Assembly (NCBI GenBank): GCA_009784145.1
Contig: WRCI01000044.1
Location: forward strand, 1 to 10,972
From: Methanobrevibacter sp.
Lineage (GTDB): Archaea; Methanobacteriota; Methanobacteria; Methanobacteriales; Methanobacteriaceae
Length of the DNA: 10,972 nucleotides
Direction of reading: 5' to 3'
The position numbers were made by a program, and so were the translations under genes. The notes under the pieces were generated by a model that was given only the letters and a program-made list of their open reading frames with translations, was not told the origin of the DNA and did not search any database. This document shows positions 6,458 through 10,972 of the stretch, piece by piece; position 1 is the stretch's first letter, and every line of letters starts with the position of its first letter.

Positions 6458-6490
6458 CTCCTACCTTAAAATTTGAAATATGTATATAAA
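6458..6490 (-). promoter_or_regulatory. Promoter and ribosome binding site of the restriction-modification operon
   Basis: The minus strand has TTTATATA at 6483-6490 and GGAG at 6458-6461, the latter 7 nt before the methylase ATG at 6450. The TATA box is centred about 37 nt from the start codon, predicting a leader of roughly 10-15 nt. Confidence 0.55.
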
Positions 6491-6610
6491 AATTTGTTTC
6501 TTAATAATATAAACTTTCTGCTTAATATATCTCAAATACAACATATTTTTAGAAAAAGATATATAATCAATTAAATTTTTTTTACTTTTATATTTAATCA
6601 GTACTTTATA

Positions 6611-6647
6611 TTTTCATATACCTAATATTTTTCCAAGCATATGAAAA
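6611..6647. repeat. Inverted repeat TTTTCATAT / ATATGAAAA
   Basis: Perfect 9-bp arms at 6611-6619 and 6639-6647 are separated by 19 bp. The right arm with its extension to 6661 can also pair imperfectly with the T-run and ACTTTTATAT at 6576-6593, so two mutually exclusive folds are possible. It lies between the methylase promoter and the 3' end of the acetolactate-synthase-like gene. Confidence 0.45.
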
Positions 6648-6653
6648 GTAATC

Positions 6654-6661
6654 AAAAAAAA
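6654..6661 (-). terminator. Oligo-T terminator after the acetolactate-synthase-like gene
   Basis: The minus strand has T8 at 6654-6661, about 40 nt after the stop codon at 6700, followed by further T-rich sequence and the inverted repeat at 6611-6647. Confidence 0.45.
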
Positions 6662-6699
6662 TATTGTAACAAAATAATTCATGAACTTCACAATAAAAA

Positions 6700-8355
6700 T
6701 TAACTATCTTCCCCATTAGGAAATGGAATATTCTCTTCATCGACCAAAACTTCAATTAAATAAGGTTTATCTAATTCTAAATTATCAATGACCAATTTTA
6801 ACTCTTCTTTTGAATTTACAGTTTCACCATCAATACCATAAGAATTAGCTAATTTTACAAAATCAGGGTTTTCCAAGTCAACCGCATATCTTAAATCATC
6901 ACAATATAGCTCTTCCCACTGGCGAATTACCCCCAATTGAGAATTATTTAAAACAACAATCAATATAGGCAAATTATAAGAAGCAATAGTAGCTAACTCC
7001 TGAATATTCATCTGAAATCCACCATCGCCATTTATGAGAACTATTTTTCCACCAAATTCTTGAGTTTTAGCTATCCCCACAGAAGCACCACAAGCAGCAG
7101 GTAATCCATAGCCCATAGGAGCCATAGCGCCTGAAAAAATTAATTTTTCCCTTGAATAATCTTCAGAAAGTAAATTTACCCAAGTTGTGTGGGATCCTGC
7201 ATCATTAACTATAATATTATCTTTAAAATATTCTAATATAATTTTTATAGCTACTTGAGGCTTTATAGGAATAGTTTCACTATCTAATCCATCTATAATA
7301 TATTCTTCATCATAAATATGAATTTCCTCTAACCAAGAGCTATAATTAGAATTAACTATTTTATTTAAAGAATTTAATTCTTTTAAAACAAAACCTACAT
7401 CACCAGGAATATTTATATCACCAGAAAGAATATTTTCATCAATATTGACATGAATAATTTTAGTTTCACTAACTTTAAAATCAGGACATTCCTTTTCATT
7501 GACTAAAAAATTTCCACCAGTATCTATTGTGCGTTCAGACAAACGAGAACCTAGAACTATTATTAAATCAGCATTATTAAAAGCATAATTTGCCATTTTA
7601 GTTCCCCTAGTACCAACTAATCCTAAATCCAAGTTAGAATCTTTAATTACAGACTTAGCATGATAAGTATGGACAAAAGGAATATTGTTAGTTTCGACAA
7701 ATTTTTTAAAATCACCAATAGCTTTTCCCCAAAAAATCCCTGCTCCAATTATTATTAATGGTTTTTTAGCTATTTTCATTTCATTTATAGCATTATTTAA
7801 TTGACTATAATCAAAATTAGGAGAATATACATCTTCATTATCCATAAAATCCCCAATATTTTCATCTAAAAGAACATCTTTTGGAAGATTAATATGTATT
7901 GGTCCTTTTGGCTCATTTTTAAGAATTTCAATAGCTTCTTTAATATTCAAAACAGCAGATTTTCCATCAACAGGATAAAAACTTTTAAAAGTGATGGGTT
8001 TGAAAATAGATTCTATATCAATATCTTGGAATCTATCAACAGAATCAGAAGTAGTAAGATTGTCTCCAGTAATAACAAGCATTGGAACTGAATCTTTATA
8101 AGCAACAGCTAATCCCATTGTAAAATTCAATGCTCCAGGACCAGCAGTAGCTATGCACACTCCAAACTCGCCAGAACATCGTGCATATCCATCAGCTCCA
8201 TGAATTGCTCCTTGTTCATGTCGCATTAAAATATGTTCAATTTTACAATCATTTAAAGCAGCATAAAATGGAAGTATTTGCTCACCAGGATGACCAAATA
8301 TATATTTAACATCTTCTTCTTCCAATATTTTAACTATAGCTTCAGCAGCATTCAT
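6700..8355 (-). CDS. Acetolactate synthase-type ThDP enzyme, large (catalytic) subunit
   Basis: This 551-aa enzyme has the three-domain plan of IlvB: an N-terminal pyrimidine-binding domain (1-165), a central domain (185-335) and a C-terminal pyrophosphate-binding domain (365-540). Glu47 in RHEQGA is the ThDP-activating glutamate. GDGGFQMN (443-450) through NN (470-471) is the Mg-ThDP motif. Trp480 in GVIRQWEEL sits where acetohydroxyacid synthases carry the tryptophan that governs 2-ketobutyrate choice, favouring acetolactate/acetohydroxybutyrate synthesis (valine, leucine, isoleucine pathway). RFQDID (109-114) resembles the AFQE region of true AHAS but is not identical. No regulatory IlvN/IlvH gene adjoins it, so it is either an orphan paralogue or shares a subunit encoded elsewhere. 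I leave the symbol blank for that reason; ilvB is the likely label. A weak GTGA ribosome binding site precedes the ATG. Confidence 0.82.
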   Translation of the reverse strand: MNAAEAIVKILEEEDVKYIFGHPGEQILPFYAALNDCKIEHILMRHEQGAIHGADGYARCSGEFGVCIATAGPGALNFTMGLAVAYKDSVPMLVITGDNLTTSDSVDRFQDIDIESIFKPITFKSFYPVDGKSAVLNIKEAIEILKNEPKGPIHINLPKDVLLDENIGDFMDNEDVYSPNFDYSQLNNAINEMKIAKKPLIIIGAGIFWGKAIGDFKKFVETNNIPFVHTYHAKSVIKDSNLDLGLVGTRGTKMANYAFNNADLIIVLGSRLSERTIDTGGNFLVNEKECPDFKVSETKIIHVNIDENILSGDINIPGDVGFVLKELNSLNKIVNSNYSSWLEEIHIYDEEYIIDGLDSETIPIKPQVAIKIILEYFKDNIIVNDAGSHTTWVNLLSEDYSREKLIFSGAMAPMGYGLPAACGASVGIAKTQEFGGKIVLINGDGGFQMNIQELATIASYNLPILIVVLNNSQLGVIRQWEELYCDDLRYAVDLENPDFVKLANSYGIDGETVNSKEELKLVIDNLELDKPYLIEVLVDEENIPFPNGEDS

Positions 8356-8369
8356 TTAACTCACTTGTT

Positions 8370-8377
8370 TATATAAA
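8370..8377 (-). promoter_or_regulatory. TATA box between the dUTPase and acetolactate-synthase-like genes
   Basis: The minus strand reads TTTATATA, centred only about 19 nt from the ATG at 8355. That is slightly closer than usual, so translation would be leaderless or nearly so, despite a GTGA element 5 nt before the ATG. It suggests the downstream gene is not simply read through from the dUTPase gene. Confidence 0.45.
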
Positions 8378-8397
8378 AATACAAGAATCTCTAATTT

Positions 8398-8405
8398 AAA
8401 AAAAA
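8398..8405 (-). terminator. Oligo-T terminator directly after the dUTPase gene
   Basis: The minus strand has T8 immediately after the TAA stop of the gene at 8406-8861. Together with the TATA box at 8370-8377 it separates the two genes into distinct transcription units within a 50-bp gap. Confidence 0.5.
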
Positions 8406-8861
8406 TTATTCTTCTTCTTGATAGCTACCAGAATACTCACCAGAACCATCTACTTCAAAGACGACTCCTTGAGCTATCCTATCTCCTTTTTTAATTCGAT
8501 AATCAAATTTTCCATGATTATAAACCATAAACATTAAAGTTCCAAAAAAACCAGGATCCCCTACTGCTGTTTGAACAGAAACAAAAGACCGTAGTAAAGT
8601 TGACCGAGGTAAGTATAACATTGTATATCCTTTAGGTATTTTTATTTTTCTATCAATTGTAGCTAAGTAAGCTGTATGTGGTTTAAGTGTATATATTGGT
8701 CCTTCAATAGCTTCAATATCAGGTAAATTTTTTTCATTGTCAATTAAGGATCCTCCTGACTTTTGAACAAAAATTTCATCAAGAGCTAAATCAATTCCAG
8801 AAGGTTGTACTAATTCTTTAAAGTCAGGGAATAATTTAATAAGTTCTTTCTCTCCAAGCAT
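8406..8861 (-). CDS. dut: dCTP deaminase/dUTPase superfamily protein, probably dUTPase
   Basis: This 151-aa trimer-forming nucleotide hydrolase of the Dcd/Dut fold has QPSGIDLAL (19-27), RSTLLRS (86-92), the nucleotide-binding loop VGDPGFFG (100-107), YNHG (114-117) and KGDRIAQGVVFE (125-136), with a C-terminal GSYQ (145-148) that would close over the active site. In dCTP deaminases a glutamate 10 residues after the Asp of DPG (E. coli Glu138) drives deamination. Here that position is Met112. Loss of it with retention of the diphosphatase residues argues for a dUTPase that turns dUTP into dUMP and pyrophosphate, like the short second paralogue annotated as dUTPase in Methanocaldococcus. The start at 8861 is fixed by GGTGAT 5 nt upstream. 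Family membership is certain; deaminase loss is read from a hand alignment. Confidence 0.82.
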   Translation of the reverse strand: MLGEKELIKLFPDFKELVQPSGIDLALDEIFVQKSGGSLIDNEKNLPDIEAIEGPIYTLKPHTAYLATIDRKIKIPKGYTMLYLPRSTLLRSFVSVQTAVGDPGFFGTLMFMVYNHGKFDYRIKKGDRIAQGVVFEVDGSGEYSGSYQEEE

Positions 8862-8866
8862 ATTTA

Positions 8867-8872
8867 ATCACC
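8867..8872 (-). promoter_or_regulatory. Ribosome binding site GGTGAT of the dUTPase gene
   Basis: The minus strand reads GGTGAT, ending 5 nt before the ATG at 8861. It matches the 16S rRNA 3' end as well as the site before the InlB-repeat gene does, and it decides the start codon. Confidence 0.7.
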
Positions 8873-8990
8873 AGTATCTTCAATTTAAATAAGTATAATA
8901 ATAAAAACAAAATTGTTTTATCTAAGATAGTATCATATATAACCATAATTAATAAAAGAAATATTTAATAGTTATATTATTTATTTTTAA

Positions 8991-9050
8991 TTATCTATTA
9001 TTATACTATTTATTATTATATTATCTATTATATATCTATATTGAAAAATA
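8991..9050. repeat. AT-only direct repeat with 30-bp period
   Basis: TTATCTATTA occurs at 8991-9000 and again at 9021-9030 within an almost pure A/T stretch between the divergent dUTPase and tautomerase genes. The rest of the two 30-bp units is only loosely similar, so this may be simple low-complexity sequence. Confidence 0.35.
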
Positions 9051-9104
9051 AAATACCGTGCTAAAATATTTATTAAAACAAAATAAACAATTAAAACAAA
9101 ATAT

Positions 9105-9109
9105 AGGAG
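9105..9109 (+). promoter_or_regulatory. Ribosome binding site of the tautomerase gene
   Basis: AGGAG at 9105-9109 lies 9 nt before the ATG at 9119, the same spacing as before the aminotransferase gene. It supports translation of this very short gene. Confidence 0.65.
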
Positions 9110-9118
9110 AAAATAACT

Positions 9119-9307
9119 ATGCCTGTAATTATAGTGGAATCAAATCCAATATCTGTTGAAAAAAAGAGAAAATTAGTAAAAGAAATAACAAAAACAGTTT
9201 CAAAAATTTATGAACTACCTGAAAATACTGTAACAATATTAATAAGAGAACTTGAAAGAGAAGATATAGGTACCAATGGAAAATTATTAGCTGATTTAGA
9301 TAAATAA
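9119..9307 (+). CDS. 4-oxalocrotonate tautomerase family protein (small tautomerase)
   Basis: This 62-aa protein has the size of a 4-OT subunit. Met-Pro at the start leaves Pro1 as the catalytic base after methionine removal. The rest follows the beta-alpha-beta plan: strand PVIIVES, helix SVEKKRKLVKEITKTVSKIY, strand VTILIREL, then the IGTNG turn in the place of the IGGG-like hairpin of the family. In hand alignment the two substrate-binding arginines of the classic enzyme (Arg11 and Arg39) correspond to Ser and Thr here, so true 4-oxalocrotonate isomerisation is doubtful and the substrate is unknown. Methanogens usually lack the aromatic degradation pathway that 4-OT serves, and no pathway neighbours are seen. 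It stands alone, divergent from the dUTPase gene and convergent with capA. Confidence 0.85.
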   Translation: MPVIIVESNPISVEKKRKLVKEITKTVSKIYELPENTVTILIRELEREDIGTNGKLLADLDK

Positions 9308-9349
9308 AACAAAAAATATAAAAAAGATAATAAAATAACAATAAAAAAA

Positions 9350-9391
9350 GGAACTGTTGTGTATTCATTGCAGTAATCTATACTTGCCTTT
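9350..9391. other. GC-richer island in an otherwise near-pure A/T gap
   Basis: About 42 bp with roughly 40% G+C, from GGAACTGTTG through ACTTGCCTTT, stands out in the 254-bp convergent gap 9308-9561. TTGCCTT at 9384-9390 has an inverted partner AAGGCAA at 9547-9553, just before the capA stop. It might be a small RNA remnant or processing element; nothing known is recognised. Confidence 0.3.
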
Positions 9392-9492
9392 ATTATATAA
9401 AAATTATATTAAAATACTATATTTATATAAAATTGTTTATATAAGAATTATATTTTATAAAAAAATTATAAAAATAAAATATAAAATATAAA

Positions 9493-9536
9493 AAAATAAA
9501 TAAAATAATTAAAATAAATAAAATAATTAAAATAAA
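9493..9536. repeat. Perfect 18-bp tandem repeat, 2.4 copies
   Basis: AAAATAAATAAAATAATT occurs at 9493-9510 and again at 9511-9528 without mismatch, followed by the first 8 bases of a third copy. On the minus strand this is a series of T-runs just downstream of capA, so it can also serve as its terminator. Confidence 0.6.
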
Positions 9537-9561
9537 CCTCTTAAACAAGGCAAATACCTAA

Positions 9562-10668
9562 CTATTCTGTAGAATCACCTAATTGAAAAGTCAATTTAGC
9601 TTTTCCATTATCACTAATTTTTAATTCTGAATCTTTAGGAGATAAACCATTTAAAAGTGTTTTACCATCTCCTGGACTCATGAATTCTGGCAAATAATTA
9701 TTTATATATATTGGATGAACAGTAACTTCACAAGTATCATTTACTAAATCAAGTTCTAAAAACATAGCAAGATGAGTGTTTACATTTGATTGATCAAAGA
9801 CAAAATTACCTAAACCATAAAATATTGGTTTATTTTTATAAACTTCCACTCCTTGAGTAACATGAGTATGAGATCCAACTACAATATCTGCTCCATAATC
9901 AATGAATTTTTTTGAAATTTCCTTTTGATGGTTATTTGGAGAACGACTATATTCATTACCATAATGAAGATAAACAATAACTAAATCTGCTCCTTGCTTA
10001 TTAGCATCTATATCTTTTTTTACAATATCCCAATCAATAGCTGCATAACCAGAATTACTACCACTAGCCCCAGTACCATTACTTGCACTAGTAGCTTGTG
10101 GCATTTCACTTTGAGAATATTCTTTAAAATTATCTTGATCCATATAATTTAAAATAACTATTTTTCTACCATTAATTTCTTCAACAATTGGTTTAGTAGC
10201 TTCCTCTTTATTATTTCCAGCACCTATTGATTTCATGCCATTTTCATTAATATATTTAATAGTATCATTTAAACCTATTTCACCATAATCAAAAATATGG
10301 TTATTAGCTAAAGCCAGTATTGTATTTAAATTAGCTTTAGCAAGTTTAGTATATGCTGGATGGGCTTTAAGAGCAACATCTCCTTTATAAGCTATATCTG
10401 ATGTAGTAATTGGATTTTCAAAATTCATTAACAAAAGATCAGCATTTTTAGTCACATTTTCAACATTTTTAAAAGGACTAGATACTGCTTCTAAAACAGG
10501 AGGCATTTTACGAGTAAACATAACATCTCCAGCAATAGCTATAGTCACATCTTCTTTAGGTTCTTGAAATATCTGAAAACTACCAGTTTCAGCAAAATAA
10601 TTTCCCCATGAAATTATTGTTAAAACACCAAGCACTAAAATTAATAATGTTACAAATCTTTTGTTCAT
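9562..10668 (-). CDS. CapA-family (PGA_cap) metallophosphoesterase-like protein, membrane-anchored
   Basis: This 368-aa protein of the CapA/PgsA family has a calcineurin-like phosphoesterase fold; some members take part in poly-gamma-glutamate synthesis in bacteria. Residues 1-25 (MNKRFVTLLILVLG onward) form a signal anchor, placing the domain outside the membrane. Metal-site motifs appear in order: AGDVMFTR (46-53), NFENPI (82-87), LANNHIFDYG (120-129), LHYGNEY (234-240) and VGSHTHVTQG (264-273), then FYGLGNFVFDQ (283-293). A Ser/Gly/Asn-rich low-complexity insert lies at about 187-207. The start chosen is the ATG at 10668, with GGGGGA 4 nt upstream; the in-frame ATG at 10680 lacks a ribosome binding site and would add MGDI. 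No capsule or PGA genes adjoin, so substrate and pathway are unknown. It follows ftsY on the same strand after about 100 bp, with no clear TATA box or T-run between. Confidence 0.88.
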   Translation of the reverse strand: MNKRFVTLLILVLGVLTIISWGNYFAETGSFQIFQEPKEDVTIAIAGDVMFTRKMPPVLEAVSSPFKNVENVTKNADLLLMNFENPITTSDIAYKGDVALKAHPAYTKLAKANLNTILALANNHIFDYGEIGLNDTIKYINENGMKSIGAGNNKEEATKPIVEEINGRKIVILNYMDQDNFKEYSQSEMPQATSASNGTGASGSNSGYAAIDWDIVKKDIDANKQGADLVIVYLHYGNEYSRSPNNHQKEISKKFIDYGADIVVGSHTHVTQGVEVYKNKPIFYGLGNFVFDQSNVNTHLAMFLELDLVNDTCEVTVHPIYINNYLPEFMSPGDGKTLLNGLSPKDSELKISDNGKAKLTFQLGDSTE

Positions 10669-10672
10669 AATG

Positions 10673-10678
10673 TCCCCC
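10673..10678 (-). promoter_or_regulatory. Ribosome binding site GGGGGA deciding the capA-family start
   Basis: The G-run overlaps the upstream in-frame ATG at 10680 and lies 4 nt before the ATG at 10668, the same geometry as the GGGTGAT site of the InlB-repeat gene. The match to the 16S tail needs G-U pairs, so the call is moderate. Confidence 0.5.
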
Positions 10679-10769
10679 ATAAATCAAATTATCCCAGTTA
10701 TTTGTTAAATTGAATTATCTTATTTTGTTTGTTTTTATGTCTGTTTTTTCTCTGTATTAATTTTCGAAA

Positions 10770-10972
10770 TCAGCTAAATATTTGTTCTAACATCCATTTA
10801 GAATCATATTCTTTAATATCCTCATAACCTTGACCCATACCTAAAAACATGATAGGTTTGTCTATGACATAACCAATTGAAAGAGAAGCCCCGCCTTTTG
10901 AATCAGCATCAGCTTTTGTCAATATTACTCCATCAACATCAATAGTCTCATTAAACTTACTAGCTTGTTCAA
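10770..10972 (-). CDS. ftsY: Signal recognition particle receptor FtsY, C-terminal fragment (runs off right edge)
   Basis: The last 66 codons of FtsY, the SRP receptor GTPase that docks ribosome-SRP complexes at the membrane. Visible residues include DGVILTKADADSKGGASLS (fragment positions 13-31), which holds the TKAD (G4) guanine-specificity motif and the conserved GGA of the NG domain. IDKPIMFLGMGQGYEDI (36-52) holds the closing loop (G5), and the terminal helix ends W-M-L-E-Q-I-F-S. The stop codon TGA is at 10770-10772. The N-terminal part, including P-loop and targeting region, is outside the window. SRP54 shares this region, but SRP54 continues with an M domain, whereas this chain stops right after the G domain, as FtsY does. 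Confidence 0.92.
   Translation of the reverse strand, partial: EQASKFNETIDVDGVILTKADADSKGGASLSIGYVIDKPIMFLGMGQGYEDIKEYDSKWMLEQIFS

Noticed and set aside
7894..8091. Plus-strand ORF of 65 codons inside the acetolactate-synthase-like gene
   Set aside because: It is antisense to conserved ThDP-enzyme sequence, with no ribosome binding site.
8926..8946. GATAGTATC near-palindrome and ATATATAACC as a dUTPase promoter/operator
   Set aside because: The arms are only 4 bp and the TATA-like string is about 80 nt from the start codon. Too weak to annotate in DNA this AT-rich.
9129..9368. Minus-strand ORF of 79 codons, highly hydrophobic (Leu/Phe/Tyr-rich)
   Set aside because: It runs antisense through the whole tautomerase gene. 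Its Leu/Phe/Tyr content is what A-rich coding DNA gives when read in reverse, and no ribosome binding site precedes its ATG.

Overview
The window looks like the chromosome of a mesophilic, very AT-rich methanogenic archaeon of the order Methanobacteriales, most plausibly Methanobrevibacter or a close relative. The evidence is a gene for methanopterin synthesis (mptE), an archaeal Orc1/Cdc6 N-terminus, an archaeal-type FtsY C-terminus, a short methanogen-type dUTPase, GGTGAT/GGAGG ribosome binding sites and TTTATATA-type TATA boxes. The genus is inferred; no rRNA is present.

Layout from left to right: the first 45 codons of orc1/cdc6 (minus strand, running off the left edge); an AT-rich gap; a secreted protein with two InlB-type B repeats (minus, less AT-rich than its surroundings and flanked by an A-rich direct repeat); mptE (minus); a 472-bp divergent intergenic region full of degenerate tandem repeats; a class V aminotransferase (plus); a Type II restriction-modification pair (minus, methylase first, 8-nt overlap with the endonuclease); an acetolactate-synthase-type ThDP enzyme without a small subunit (minus); a dCTP-deaminase/dUTPase family protein that appears to have lost the deaminase glutamate (minus); a 62-aa tautomerase (plus); a membrane-anchored CapA-type metallophosphoesterase (minus); and the last 66 codons of ftsY (minus, running off the right edge).

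Most genes look like single transcription units with their own TATA box and a T-rich terminator. The clear exception is the coupled methylase/endonuclease pair. The genes are mainly unrelated housekeeping functions (replication, cofactor synthesis, amino-acid metabolism, nucleotide sanitation, protein targeting). Two items look accessory: the restriction-modification pair and the InlB-repeat secreted protein. No tRNA, rRNA, CRISPR array, transposase or integrase was recognised. No convincingly new multi-gene system is evident. The best leads are the restriction enzyme with its C-terminal winged-helix-like half, the repeat-rich intergenic region at 2626-2943, and possible replication-origin sequence near orc1/cdc6.
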